From: JAHQVI01 sp963749875 | Lineage (GTDB): Bacteria > Pseudomonadota > Alphaproteobacteria > Rhizobiales > Rhodomicrobiaceae | Direction of reading: 5' to 3' | Length of the DNA stretch: 64,000 bases | Assembly (NCBI GenBank): GCA_963749875.1 | Contig: CAVVOX010000005.1 | Coordinates: forward strand, 186,001 to 250,000 | In this document: positions 1 to 8,339 of the stretch, one piece after another | Layout: the number at the start of each line of letters is the position of its first letter | How positions within the stretch are numbered: position 1 is the stretch's first letter | Program-made: the position numbers and the translations under genes | The notes under the pieces: generated by a model | Told to the model about the DNA's origin: nothing | The model's input: the letters and a program-made list of their open reading frames with translations, nothing else | Database searches by the model: none

Positions 1-661
1 TCTCGAAGCCGTGCTGTGGCGCGTTCGTACCGGCGCACCCTGGCGGGATTTGCCATCTGGCTTTGGGGCTTGGAACAGCATCTTCCGGCGGTTTCGCCGT
101 TGGGCGATGGCCGGTGTTTTCGATCGCATTTTCAATGCCTTGTCCGGAGAGCCCGATTTCGAATATATCCTCATCGACGGAACGATCGTTAGCGTGCATC
201 AGAAGGCAAGCGGCGCAAAAGGGGGACTCTCGATCAGGCCATCGGCCGCTCAAAAGGCGGCCTGACAACGAAGATTTTGGCGCTGGTCGATGCCTTGGGC
301 AATCTCGTGCGCTTTTCCTTGTGGCCAGGGCAGCGCCATGACAGCATCGGTGCCTCGGACCTTATCGGGGGACTGACATTTGAGGCTCTGCTCGGCGACA
401 AAGCCTTCGACAATAACGCTATACGAGACGAGCTGGAGAGGCGCGAAGCGGAGGCCGTCATTCCATCAAAAGCGGATCGAAAACAGCCGATCCCGCACGA
501 TCGGGTCAAATATCGGTGGCGTCATCTCATCGAGAATTACTTTAGCAAAATCAAAGACTTTCGATCCGTGAATACGCGATACGACAAAACAGACCTGAGC
601 TACAAAGCCACGATCAACCTTGCCGCTATCGTGATCGCACTGAGATAATTGTCCACGGACT
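1..661 (+). mobile_element. IS427-group (IS5 family) element, right part, cut by the window edge
   Basis: These bases match 27335-27995 of the complete copy further right; the predicted proteins are identical. About 180 bp of the left end lie outside the window. The right end reads attgtccacggact, the inverse of the gtggacaat left end seen in the full copy. It is followed directly by CTAG at 662-665, which is also the first four bases of a palindromic repeat, so the element sits exactly at the repeat boundary. Same orientation as the copy at 27154-27996. Confidence 0.93.
2..648 (+). CDS. IS427-group transposase, 5'-partial, two frames joined by -1 frameshift
   Basis: The first frame runs to a stop at 265 and holds the N-terminal part with the VLWRVRTGAPWRDLP motif and the first DDE aspartate (LIDGTIVSVHQ). 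The second frame resumes at about 230 in the -1 phase (DQAIGRSKGGLTTK) and ends at 648 with the HLIENYFSKIKDFR segment carrying the catalytic glutamate. The run of A and G near 217-225 (AAAAGGGGG) is a plausible slip site. Both copies in the window keep the same two-frame layout, which is usual for the group and argues for programmed frameshifting, not decay. The start codon is outside the window. Confidence 0.88.
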
Positions 662-790
662 CTAGCGCAACGCGCGCCCAAGCATGTCCCCGCGAAGGCG
701 GGATGAACGCGGGAACAGTTGCGCTCGTCTTTTGAAATAGATCAACTTAACCTCGTCCAAGTGATTCCACTTGAACGAGGGTTGATCTAG
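662..790. repeat. Dispersed bipartite palindromic repeat, copy 1
   Basis: It starts and ends with CTAG. The first half is bounded by GCGCAAC and GTTGCGC. The second half is the near-perfect palindrome CCTCGTCCAAGTG...CACTTGAACGAGG ending in GTTGATCTAG. The spacer contains TTGAAATAGATCAA (732-745). An IS abuts its left end, and its right end touches the stop codon of the cystathionine lyase gene, so it may also act as that gene's 3' hairpin. Other copies are at 2233, 7500, 25912, 30202 and 63965. Confidence 0.9.
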
Positions 791-1978
791 TCAACTGGCG
801 GCCGCCAGCCTTTGGAAGCCGGCCTCCAGATCGGCTTTGAGATCCGCAGGATCGTCGAGACCGATATGGAGCCGCAGCGCCGGTCCTTCGGCGCTCCATT
901 TCGTCGCCGTGCGATTGGGGGTCGGATCGAACGGCACGATCAGGCTTTCATAGCCGCCCCAGGAATATCCCATCGTGAAAAGGGCGAGCCCGTCGAGCAT
1001 TGCCGGGAGGGCTTTCTCCGAGCAGGGTTTCAGGACGATCGAAAACAGCCCTGACGAGCCGCTGAAATCCCGCTTCCAGATCTCATGGCCGGGATGGCTT
1101 GGCAGCGCGGGATGCAGGACACGCGCAACGTCGGGGCGGGTCTCCAGCCAGCTCGCGATTTCGATCGCGGAGGCCCCGTGCCGCGCCAGCCGAACGGCCA
1201 TCGTCCGAAGGCCCCTGAGCGCCAGGAAGCAATCGTCCGGTCCCGCGCAAAGCCCAAGATCCTCATGAGCGCGCTGCATATAGGGCATGGCGCGTTCATT
1301 CACGGTCACCAGCCCGAGCATTGCGTCGGCATGACCGACGACATATTTCGTCGCCGCCTGGACCGAGATATCCGCGCCGTGCGCAAGCGGCTTGAAGTAA
1401 AGCGATGTCGCCCAGGTATTGTCGAAAGCGAGCCAGACATTCCGGGCTCGGCAAGCGCCGGCAATCGCCCCCAGATCCTGCATTTCGAAGGTCTGTGAGC
1501 CGGGCGATTCCGCGAAGACGAGCCTGGTCTTGTCGGTGATCAACTCGGCGATGCCGGCGCCGATGGTGGGATCGTAATAGCGCGCCGTGACGCCCAATCG
1601 GCCGAGCAGACGGTCGGCGACGCGCCGCGTGGGGTGGTACACATTGTCGGCGATCAGGATCTCATCGCCCGCTTCGACGAAGGCGATCAGCACCGCGGTG
1701 ATTGCGGCAAGGCCGGACGGCGCGACCCAGCTCCGATGCCCGCCTTCGAGCGCACGGATCGCGGAGCAGAGCGCTTTGACGGTGGGCGTTCCCCGCCGCC
1801 CATAGGTGTATTCCTTGTCATAGGCGAGGAGCTCCTGCATGGTCGGAAAAGCCACGGTGGAGCCGCGATAGATCGGCGTATTGATAAAGCCGTGCTGGGC
1901 ACTCGGATCGCGTCCGAGATGCACGAGCCGCGTTTCGTCGGAGGGCGTTTTGCCGAGTCGCTCCTCGAATGACGCCAT
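791..1978 (-). CDS. metC: Cystathionine beta-lyase (Cys/Met metabolism PLP enzyme)
   Basis: 395 aa, normal for the family. A PLP-dependent trans-sulfuration enzyme that would cleave cystathionine to homocysteine, pyruvate and ammonia in the cytosol. Visible marks: GRRGTPT substrate/PLP region near residue 60, VAPSGLAA (phosphate-binding loop) near 86, AFDNTWAT with the pyridine-binding Asp near 186, and the Schiff-base lysine in the QAATKYVVGH stretch at about residue 211. The C-terminal SWGGYESL motif favours beta-lyase over gamma-synthase. It stands alone; a palindromic repeat follows its stop directly. Other members (gamma-lyase) cannot be fully excluded. Confidence 0.9.
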   Translation of the reverse strand: MASFEERLGKTPSDETRLVHLGRDPSAQHGFINTPIYRGSTVAFPTMQELLAYDKEYTYGRRGTPTVKALCSAIRALEGGHRSWVAPSGLAAITAVLIAFVEAGDEILIADNVYHPTRRVADRLLGRLGVTARYYDPTIGAGIAELITDKTRLVFAESPGSQTFEMQDLGAIAGACRARNVWLAFDNTWATSLYFKPLAHGADISVQAATKYVVGHADAMLGLVTVNERAMPYMQRAHEDLGLCAGPDDCFLALRGLRTMAVRLARHGASAIEIASWLETRPDVARVLHPALPSHPGHEIWKRDFSGSSGLFSIVLKPCSEKALPAMLDGLALFTMGYSWGGYESLIVPFDPTPNRTATKWSAEGPALRLHIGLDDPADLKADLEAGFQRLAAAS

Positions 1979-2129
1979 GATCCGTCTCCTTGTCGTGTGG
2001 GTGTGTTCGCTTGGGTCTTGCTTCAGGGGAATAGGTCAAAGGCCGGTTGGAACGCAAACGCTCTTTGCGCGCGCCCCTGCTGCAATCCGGCTTGCGCCGG
2101 ATTTGGCCTGTGATAAATGTAGGAGAGTT

Positions 2130-2204
2130 GCGGGCGTAGTTCAGCGGTAGAACGCCAGCTTCCCAAGCTGGATGTCGTCGGTTCGATCCCGATCGCCCGC
2201 TCCA
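2130..2204 (+). tRNA. tRNA-Gly (anticodon CCC)
   Basis: Cloverleaf read by eye: acceptor GCGGGCG (2130-2136) pairs with CGCCCGC (2194-2200), followed by T and an encoded CCA. D-arm TAGTTCAGCGGTAGA. Anticodon stem CCAGC/GCTGG with loop TTCCCAA, giving CCC at 2162-2164. T-arm contains GGTTCGATCCC. Confidence 0.95.
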
Positions 2205-2232
2205 ATCAATTCAATGAGTGAGACGGATTTTT

Positions 2233-2359
2233 TAGATCGACCCTCGTTCAAGTGGGATCATTGGAACGAGGTCAAGTTGATCGATATCAAAAGGCGAGCG
2301 CAACTGTTCCCGCGTCCATCCCCGCCTTCGCGGGGACGTGCTTGGCCGCGCGTTGCGCT
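2233..2359. repeat. Dispersed bipartite palindromic repeat, copy 2 (inverted)
   Basis: Same two-hairpin unit as copy 1 but in the opposite orientation: TAGATCGACCCTCGTTC palindrome first, then GAGCGCAAC...GTTGCGCTC. More diverged in the first hairpin (GGATCATTGGAACGAGG). The spacer holds TTGATCGATATCAA at 2277-2290, identical to an Fnr consensus box. It lies between the tRNA and the antitoxin gene. Confidence 0.85.
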
Positions 2360-2451
2360 CGTGCCGCCGAAATGGGTGCAGGCATTTTTTGCAGACAGTT
2401 CGGTAACAGGACGGCGAGGGTGTTTTGCCGGACAACATAAAATCGGCTCGC

Positions 2452-2745
2452 CTAAGCCACCAAAGCCTCCTCAACGGCGGCGGGATTGCATTCGATAATG
2501 CGCAGGAGAACGCGGCTCGCGCCAGACGGTGCACGCCGTCCCTGTTCCCAATTGCGCAGCGTCGAGAGCGCAAAACCATATTTCTCCGCAAAGGCTTTCT
2601 GAGAAAGTCCCTGCCTTATGCGGATCGCCTGGACATCCAACGGGTGCGGGACGCTTACGGTCGTTGCTTTTCCCCGAGAAAGGTCACCGCGCGAATAACG
2701 CACGGCGTCCTTCAGACCCGTGATTATCTTGCTCTTCCGTGCCAT
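2452..2745 (-). CDS. HigA/XRE-type antitoxin with helix-turn-helix
   Basis: 97 aa. The C-terminal two thirds form an HTH of the XRE/Cro type: IRIRQGLSQKAFAEKYGF followed by ALSTLRNWEQGRR. This type binds DNA and represses its own operon, while the N-terminal part would hold the toxin. Two bases separate it from the upstream toxin stop, so both are made from one message in toxin-first (higBA) order. The operator candidate is the CAATGGCGTA pair upstream of the toxin. The length and KxITGLKDAV N-terminus also suit NadS-like antitoxins. Confidence 0.85.
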   Translation of the reverse strand: MARKSKIITGLKDAVRYSRGDLSRGKATTVSVPHPLDVQAIRIRQGLSQKAFAEKYGFALSTLRNWEQGRRAPSGASRVLLRIIECNPAAVEEALVA

Positions 2746-2747
2746 GC

Positions 2748-3206
2748 CTATCTCCTTTTCCTTCCGCTGCCGTTAAGCACTCGCAACTTCACCGGATGGG
2801 TTTTGATCTTATTTTCTTCATCCAAAGCGGCAACGAGCTTCCGTATTGCTTTCTTCTCTGGCTCAGTAATGTCCAGCTTCTCTGATTTCCCATAGATTGC
2901 GAGCAGGAAAACCGGCATATGATCCCCGCCATAATAGTAGATGATCCTGACACCCGCTCGCTTACCCTTCTCTTTCGCGCCGTAGCGAAACTTTCTGATC
3001 CCGCCCGTCCCTTTGATGATCGTGCCTAATTGTCGAAATATCGCGACGTCCTGCTTCAGCTCCTCCAAGTCCTCCTCGGTCAAGATCGCCTTCGCATCCT
3101 TCGCGAAGCCCGCAAGCTCGACAACCGCCAAAGCCCGCTCATCGGCGCGTTCGGTGACCAAGGAACCGATTAACTCCGGCGCCGGATTTGTCGTCTTCTT
3201 AGCCAC
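2748..3206 (-). CDS. RelE/HigB-like toxin of a type II toxin-antitoxin pair
   Basis: 152 aa, starting at GTG (3204-3206) with AAAAGGA upstream. The core GGIRKFRYGAKEKGKRAGVRIIYYYGG followed by PVFLLAIYGKSEK is the RelE/HigB fold signature (basic strand, aromatic strand, then YxKxEK), typical of ribosome-dependent mRNA interferases. It carries about 35 extra N-terminal residues (MAKKTTNPAPEL...) and a basic C-terminal tail, longer than usual HigB proteins (around 100-120 aa). The antitoxin gene follows with a 2-bp gap. Function is inferred from family and layout. Confidence 0.83.
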   Translation of the reverse strand: MAKKTTNPAPELIGSLVTERADERALAVVELAGFAKDAKAILTEEDLEELKQDVAIFRQLGTIIKGTGGIRKFRYGAKEKGKRAGVRIIYYYGGDHMPVFLLAIYGKSEKLDITEPEKKAIRKLVAALDEENKIKTHPVKLRVLNGSGRKRR

Positions 3207-3224
3207 CGCGACATATCCTTTTCA

Positions 3225-3276
3225 AATATAGAAAGGTTTCCGATGTACGTCAATGGCGTAGTATGCCAATGGCGTA
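3225..3276 (-). promoter_or_regulatory. Promoter and operator of the toxin-antitoxin operon
   Basis: On the minus strand, TTGACG (3253-3248) and TATATT (3230-3225) are spaced by exactly 17 bases, close to a consensus sigma-70 promoter 19 bp from the toxin start. Two perfect 10-bp direct repeats CAATGGCGTA (3251-3260 and 3267-3276) overlap and follow the -35 box upstream. They are a natural binding site for the XRE antitoxin and would explain autorepression. Confidence 0.7.
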
Positions 3277-3390
3277 TCTTTTGATTGACAGGCTTAAAAT
3301 TTTACGAAGACGAAATGCGAATGAATAGACGCGGAAAACACGGGGGCCGGATGGCTTTGCTCACCCCGCCAATCCGGTCCGCGCAAGCGG

Positions 3391-6075
3391 TCAATTCGGC
3401 GTGATCTGCAATGGTCTGCCTCCCAGGGCCGCGAAAGCCCGGGTGCGGCAGGTCAGAACGATGATCTGCTGTCTCGATCCGGCCCGGCTGAGCGCATCGA
3501 ACATGCGGGCGATCCGGTCGTCATCGGAAAAGACCAGCGCATCGTCGAGGATAATCGGGACCGAGCGGCCCTGCTCGGCCAGCAGCGCGCCCATGGCGAG
3601 GCGGACGAGAACGGCGATCTGCTCCTTCGTGCCGTCGGAGAGCTGGCCGAAATCTTCCGCGCCCGCGCTCTCCCGGGTCAGGTTGCTGACCTGGAAACTG
3701 TCGCCAAGCTGGAGCGCCGCTCCGGGGAACAGGTCGTTGACGAACGGCTTCAAGTGACGCAGCACCGGCGCATAAAAGCGCTCGCGGCTTTCGTCGAGCG
3801 CGCGCGCAATCGTCTCCGTCAGCAGTTTGAGGACCGCCACGCGCTTTTCATGTCTGGCGACCTCGGCGTCGGCCTGCGCGCGCTGGCTTTCGAGCATGGC
3901 AACCCGTTCGCCCAGCCCGTCGCCGCCCGCGCTTTGGATCTGCCCTTCGAGGTTGGAGATGGTCCGGTCGAGCTCGGCAAGGCGCGTCTTGCGATTGGCG
4001 ATCGCCTGTTCCAGACGCGCCAGCTTGTTGCCGAGCCGTTCGATTTCCTCCGGCGGCGGACTTTTGCCGCGCAGATCGGCAAGCGCGCCGGCCGTCTGCT
4101 GATGCGCCGTCGTCGCCGCGTCCAGCTGCGTCGAGGCTTCAGCGATCGCCGCATCCCGGCTCTCGTCCGGAGAGGCGGCGAGATTTGCGGAGAGGGCGCG
4201 GCGAAGCTCGTCAAGCTCACCTGACAGATTGCCTTTCCGCGTGACGATCGCCTCAAGCTCTCCTTGAAATTCCTGGGCCGTCGCATCGGAGATCTTGCGT
4301 TGCCGGCGCCGCTCCTCATGCCGTTTCGCGATGTCCCGGCGCTCCTCATCGACGGTGCCGGGCTCAAGCAAGATCTCCACCTTGGCGCGTTTCTTGGCCT
4401 CGGCGATTTCCGCGCCGATCCGGGCGATCTGCTTTTGAAGGGCGGCAAGCGCATCCCCCGCCGAGTTGGGATCGACGTCCAAGGCATTGAGCTCGGCATC
4501 GATGCCCTTGAGTTCGGTTTCGAGCGCTTCGCGGCACGCAAAGGATTGCCGGGCTTCCTCCAGGCTGACGACATTGGCGGCGCGCAAGAGCTTGTCGCGC
4601 TGACCGATGAGGGCGCTCCGGGCTTTCTCCTGATCGGCGCCGAAGCCGTCCGGGGGCGACAGCGTCAATGTCGCGATATTGCCGATCGAAACGGTGAGAG
4701 GCGAGGTAATCGGCAGGCTTTCGCCGTGCTTCGCTTCGCGGTCGTCAATGAGCACTGGCACGTCCGCGCCGCGCTTCAGGGCGACAGTCAGCTTCGACGC
4801 CGAGGAGGTGAGCGTCGCCTCCAACAGCTCAATTTCGCGCTCGGCCTGTTCGAGCGATTGGAGGGTTTTCGCGGTCACGTTGCAGGCATCGCGTTCGCCC
4901 CGCGCTTGCGTCCGCCGCTCGATGATTCCGGCGAGCAAGCCCGCCTTTCGCTCGATTTCGGCTTTGGAGCGCACCTTCGTGGCCGCCTCGGCAAGCTGCT
5001 CAAGGACGCGATCCCGACTTGCGTCGGCCTCCTCGGCGCTGTCGATCTCCTTCGCCTTTGAGCGAATTTCGGCAAGCTTGCTTCGAAGCGCCTTTTCCTC
5101 ACCGCTCAGTTTCTCGACATCCGCCGCAAGCTTGGCTTCCCGCTCCCGCTGGCTGGCGATCGTTGCCGCCAGCTCCTTCAACCGCTCCAGCTTCGCGGCG
5201 GCGCTTTCCTTCTGCGCGTGACAGCGCCGTTCATCGGCCTCGAATGCCGAAACCCGCTCGGCGGCCTGCCTGGCGGCCCGCAACTCGCTCGCGGTCTCGT
5301 TCAGCTCCCGCTCCTGCCCTGCGGCGGCGGCAGGGTCGGCGTGACGCTCATATTCGGATCGCAGTTGAGCAAGCCTTGCGAATTGATCCTCAAGATCGCG
5401 GAGCCGTGACGAATAGCCGTCCAACGCCTTCCGGCAGCCGTCCCGCTCGCGGCATGCGCGGTCAAGCGGGCCTTGTGCAATGGGTTTGCCGGTCTTTTCC
5501 GTGACATAGCGTGCCAGCTCCGCCTGCATGGCCGCCAGGATCACCTTGGCCCGGTCGCTGCCGGCGACGGCGCCCACCTCCGATTCGATCGCGGCACCGA
5601 GCACGGTTTCACCGGCCTTGGTGATTGCGGGCAGGGTGAAGGAGTTGCGCTGACCGACCCAGAGCATGGCGAAGGCGGCCTGATCGACAGACCGGGCATT
5701 CATCGGCTCGATGCCGAGGATGTCCCAGAGTTTTTCGTCCGCGGCGGCGCCCTTGGCGATCTCACGGCCATTCTTGGCAAGTGACGCGCGGGGGCTGCGG
5801 ATGAAGGACTTCGTAATACGATAGTCCTGTCCTTCATGGGTGAAATCGACGGCAATTGTCGCGGGAAGATTCGTGCCCTGGCTTATCAGCGACTTGACGG
5901 CGTCGTTCTTCGATTTGTGCCGCTCGAAGATGCAGGCGCGAAGCGCCCGAAACAGGGTCGACTTGCCGGCCTCGTTCGGGGCTGCCAGAACATTGACGCC
6001 AGGTCCAAGGCCGTCGATCACCACTTCGCTCGCGAAACGGCCCACGCCGCTGACGGAAAGCCGGGTGATCTCCAT
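3391..6075 (-). CDS. YhaN/SbcC-like AAA ATPase with coiled coil
   Basis: 894 aa SMC/Rad50-type protein. The N-terminal Walker A lies in NEAGKSTLFRAL (about residues 35-45). A long charged coiled coil covers roughly residues 170-780. The C-terminal ABC signature LSDGTKEQIAVLVRLAMG is followed by Walker B PIILDDALVFSDD. No clear Rad50 CxxC zinc hook is seen in the middle. It should pair with the nuclease encoded just upstream to process DNA ends. The start ATG overlaps the nuclease stop (TGATG), so the two are translationally coupled. The DDALVF ending is like YhaN proteins, not classical SbcC. Confidence 0.85.
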   Translation of the reverse strand: MEITRLSVSGVGRFASEVVIDGLGPGVNVLAAPNEAGKSTLFRALRACIFERHKSKNDAVKSLISQGTNLPATIAVDFTHEGQDYRITKSFIRSPRASLAKNGREIAKGAAADEKLWDILGIEPMNARSVDQAAFAMLWVGQRNSFTLPAITKAGETVLGAAIESEVGAVAGSDRAKVILAAMQAELARYVTEKTGKPIAQGPLDRACRERDGCRKALDGYSSRLRDLEDQFARLAQLRSEYERHADPAAAAGQERELNETASELRAARQAAERVSAFEADERRCHAQKESAAAKLERLKELAATIASQREREAKLAADVEKLSGEEKALRSKLAEIRSKAKEIDSAEEADASRDRVLEQLAEAATKVRSKAEIERKAGLLAGIIERRTQARGERDACNVTAKTLQSLEQAEREIELLEATLTSSASKLTVALKRGADVPVLIDDREAKHGESLPITSPLTVSIGNIATLTLSPPDGFGADQEKARSALIGQRDKLLRAANVVSLEEARQSFACREALETELKGIDAELNALDVDPNSAGDALAALQKQIARIGAEIAEAKKRAKVEILLEPGTVDEERRDIAKRHEERRRQRKISDATAQEFQGELEAIVTRKGNLSGELDELRRALSANLAASPDESRDAAIAEASTQLDAATTAHQQTAGALADLRGKSPPPEEIERLGNKLARLEQAIANRKTRLAELDRTISNLEGQIQSAGGDGLGERVAMLESQRAQADAEVARHEKRVAVLKLLTETIARALDESRERFYAPVLRHLKPFVNDLFPGAALQLGDSFQVSNLTRESAGAEDFGQLSDGTKEQIAVLVRLAMGALLAEQGRSVPIILDDALVFSDDDRIARMFDALSRAGSRQQIIVLTCRTRAFAALGGRPLQITPN

Positions 6076-7205
6076 CAGTTGCTCCCTTGGCGCGGCATAT
6101 TGGTGATGGCGCCGTAAAGCTGGATCAGGGCTGCTTCGGCGGTCTGCCGCTCTTCCAATGCAAGCGCCATATCGGCGGCCCGCGCCTGAAGCTCGCGCGC
6201 GACCGTAGCGAGCACGCCGTCGAATTCTAGGCGCTGGAGGTCCTCGGGCGAAGGCGCTGTGGTCAGCGCGTCCTGTCTCACCGTCAGGCAGAAGAAGGCG
6301 GCCTCGATTCCCGCCAGTCGGTTCTGCAATTCGGCATGTCCGGCCAGCGACAGGAGGCCGCGCAAGGTCAATCGCAGCAGCGTCTGCGAGGGGGAGGGCA
6401 GGGTACGCAGCCGGTCTTCCAGCCCGGGAATCTCATCGTCGCCGCTGATCGTTTCCTCGAGCGACCGCCAGATATAACGCCCGACGATCTTTTCGGTGAC
6501 GGCCGGCGTCGCGCGAGGGCCGTCAATATCGACAAGCAGAACCTTGCCCTCTTCCTGGCTATCGACCCGGTCCGGCTCAGGCGTGCCGGAATACCAGATG
6601 GAGGGCGAAATCCGGCGCGTGCGGTGCCAATCGCCGAGAGCGAGATAGGAAAGTCCTGCACTTTTGGGACGCGCCGGGTCGATCGGATTGCCGGCCTCGC
6701 CGGAGGAATCGAACCCGGTCACCGATCCGTGCGCGAGGCCGATGCGGATCGCCCCCTCAGGCGTCGGCGCGTCGTCCATCCAGCCTGTCAGGTCATTCGC
6801 CTCGCTCTTCCGGGAGAGCGGGCTGGGTAAGAGCGCGATGTCCGGCGCGATTTGCGCAACGCGGTTTTCCAGATGCAGATGGATGTTTTCCGGCAGGTCG
6901 GTCGCGGCAACGCGCTCCCACAGGCCCTGCGGACGATGCGGATCGTGATTGCCCGGCAATAAATGCCATTGCACCTGCGGAAAGCCGCGCATCCGCTCCA
7001 GCGGCGCCCGCATCGTGGCCGGCGTCGGCGAATCCGTGTCGTAAACATCGCCGGCAACCAGGACGAGCCGCGCATCTTCCTCATGCGCCAGGCGCCCGAT
7101 CGTCTCGATCACATCGAGGCGTGCCTTCTGAAGAACCGCCTCGCGATCGCCGACCTGCCTGAAGGCCTTGCCGATCTGCCAGTCTGCCGAGTGGATGAAC
7201 CTCAT
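6075..7205 (-). CDS. YhaO/SbcD-like DNA repair metallophosphoesterase
   Basis: 376 aa. Calcineurin-type phosphoesterase motifs in order: HSADWQIGK (about 5-13), GDVYDT (about 52-57), LLPGNHD (about 82-88), LAHGS (about 161) and ALGDWHR (about 191). These bind two metal ions (Mn in relatives) for exonuclease activity. The first motif reads DWQ in place of DxH; from memory this is common in the YhaO subgroup. The remaining 170 residues form the capping region. First gene of a two-gene operon with the ATPase. A hairpin with a T run lies about 260 bp upstream. Confidence 0.85.
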   Translation of the reverse strand: MRFIHSADWQIGKAFRQVGDREAVLQKARLDVIETIGRLAHEEDARLVLVAGDVYDTDSPTPATMRAPLERMRGFPQVQWHLLPGNHDPHRPQGLWERVAATDLPENIHLHLENRVAQIAPDIALLPSPLSRKSEANDLTGWMDDAPTPEGAIRIGLAHGSVTGFDSSGEAGNPIDPARPKSAGLSYLALGDWHRTRRISPSIWYSGTPEPDRVDSQEEGKVLLVDIDGPRATPAVTEKIVGRYIWRSLEETISGDDEIPGLEDRLRTLPSPSQTLLRLTLRGLLSLAGHAELQNRLAGIEAAFFCLTVRQDALTTAPSPEDLQRLEFDGVLATVARELQARAADMALALEERQTAEAALIQLYGAITNMPRQGSN

Positions 7206-7343
7206 GCGAAATACCGCAACTCCAGCGCCGAATTGGGGTCCGGAGTTGCCCGAACTCCGCCCCCGTCGCCGGGCAGTCTAGCGGATTCGTCGGGCAGCCA
7301 ATGCCGGTTGTCCACAGGGCAGTTGCGTGATTGCGGGCAGCAG

Positions 7344-7397
7344 TCAGAACATCTTGCGGACCTTCATATAGTCCCAGAATTCGGCAAGAAAGCTCAT
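7344..7397 (-). pseudogene. 17-codon remnant resembling DUF5989 small membrane proteins
   Basis: The peptide reads MSFLAEFWDYMKVRKMF and stops at TGA, preceded by AAGGTAAC as a ribosome site. From memory, DUF5989 proteins begin MSFL.EFW.F...RKKFWLLPI and continue as one membrane helix of about 50 aa. Reading through the TGA gives LLPAI, so the stop sits where the family has Trp (TGG to TGA). The rest of the reading frame downstream no longer looks like a helix. Most likely a decayed gene; a coincidence is possible at this length. Confidence 0.35.
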
Positions 7398-7460
7398 GCG
7401 GTGTTACCTTCCATTCGCCCTGCGCGTAGCGCGGCCGCTTGCCCGTAAGCTGCCGCTTCG

Positions 7461-7495
7461 AAAAAAAGAGCCCCGCTCGGGCGAGAGCGGGGCTC
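7461..7495 (-). terminator. Intrinsic terminator hairpin, minus strand
   Basis: GAGCCCCGCTC (7468-7478) pairs perfectly with GAGCGGGGCTC (7485-7495) around a 6-base loop. The seven A residues at 7461-7467 give a U run after the stem on the minus strand. No complete minus-strand gene now ends here. It may be the leftover end of a lost gene, or it may insulate the repair operon from upstream transcription. Confidence 0.65.
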
Positions 7496-7499
7496 AGCG

Positions 7500-7629
7500 C
7501 TAGCGCAACGCGCGTCCAAGCATGTCCCCGCGAAGGCGGGGATGGACGTGGGAACAGTTGCGCTAACTTATTGAAATAGATCAACTTAACATCGTTCAAG
7601 TGATTCAACTTGAACGAGGGTTGATCTAG
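7500..7629. repeat. Dispersed bipartite palindromic repeat, copy 3 (complete)
   Basis: The cleanest full copy: CTAG at 7500-7503 and 7626-7629. The first hairpin unit is CTAGCGCAAC...GTTGCGC with an inner CCCCGCGAAGGCGGGG stem; the second is ATCGTTCAAGTGATTCAACTTGAACGAGG. TTGAAATAGATCAA lies at 7571-7584 between them. Length is 130 bp. No reading frame is present, so it would need an enzyme from elsewhere to move. Confidence 0.92.
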
Positions 7630-7786
7630 GGCGCCGACGACGAAAGTAGGTGAACGCCGTCGACACCATAGCAAACGCGTCACGGGGGTCTTTAATCCCC
7701 ACCGATGAAAAAAATCCTGCCGGGGGTGTCGTGAAGCTCCGACGTCTGGAAGGCGGCGCTGGCAAACAATCGAGGAAACTGGCATC

Positions 7787-8233
7787 GTGTCAGCCATGAA
7801 GAGACGAAAGATGCGGATCTTCGGTCTACCCTTGCACCCGCTTCTGGTGCATTTTCCCATCGCTTTCTGGCTGACTGTGCCGGTGCTGGATCTTGCGGCG
7901 ATTTACGCGGGACCGGAGCCCTGGTGGACCTTGGCGCTCGGCGCAACGACAATCGGAATCGTGACCGGCGCAGCCGCCATTATTGTGGGCCTGCTGGAAT
8001 ATCTCGAGCCCTCCCTGGCCGGCATCGACATGAGACTTGCCGCCCGGCACGGGATCAGAACCACGCTCGCCTGGTGCCTGTTCACAGGGAAGATGGCGGT
8101 CGCCATGCTCCTGCCCGCCGCGCTCTGGTCAATCGCCGTCTGTCTTGGGATTGACCTGATCGCGTGCGCCCTGCTGGTGCAGGGCATCTATTTCGGCACC
8201 AGGCAGGTCTACGACCAGTTGGAGACCCATTAA
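7787..8233 (+). CDS. DUF2231 membrane protein
   Basis: 148 aa with four hydrophobic segments (about residues 24-42, 48-70, 92-112 and 115-135). The HPLLVHFPIAFW motif near residue 17 is the mark of DUF2231; its two histidines could bind heme or metal, but no function is established. The start at 7787 (MSAMKRRK) could instead be the ATG three codons later. It is convergent with the hydrogenase operon and separated from it by a short inverted repeat. Confidence 0.8.
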   Translation: MSAMKRRKMRIFGLPLHPLLVHFPIAFWLTVPVLDLAAIYAGPEPWWTLALGATTIGIVTGAAAIIVGLLEYLEPSLAGIDMRLAARHGIRTTLAWCLFTGKMAVAMLLPAALWSIAVCLGIDLIACALLVQGIYFGTRQVYDQLETH

Positions 8234-8280
8234 CGCGCGATCATTTTAAGCCGAATTGATCGGGCTTGCGCTGGCTGCTC

Positions 8281-8298
8281 CCTCTCCCGTGGGAGAGG
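8281..8298. repeat. Short perfect inverted repeat between convergent genes
   Basis: CCTCTCCC and GGGAGAGG are separated by GT. It lies between the ends of the DUF2231 gene and hypC. The CCTCTCCC core recurs in the longer intergenic repeats near 32.7 and 57.1 kb. It may act as a weak bidirectional transcription end or a reduced REP-like unit. Confidence 0.5.
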
Positions 8299-8339
8299 TG
8301 ATCAGTGCAATTTAGAGAGTCGTTTCCATCCAAATGAAG

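Noticed and set aside
1..661. Reading the two-frame IS427 transposase as a pseudogene
   Set aside because: Both copies have the same two frames with an A/G run at the overlap, which is the normal programmed -1 frameshift layout of this group.
2277..2290. Perfect Fnr box as a promoter site for the antitoxin or tRNA
   Set aside because: It lies inside repeat copy 2, downstream of the antitoxin gene and past the tRNA, so no gene starts at a suitable distance. It is kept only as part of the repeat observation.
7081..7860. 259-codon minus-strand frame across the 7.2-7.8 kb gap
   Set aside because: It runs through repeat copy 3, the terminator and the ends of two genes, and has no protein-like composition.
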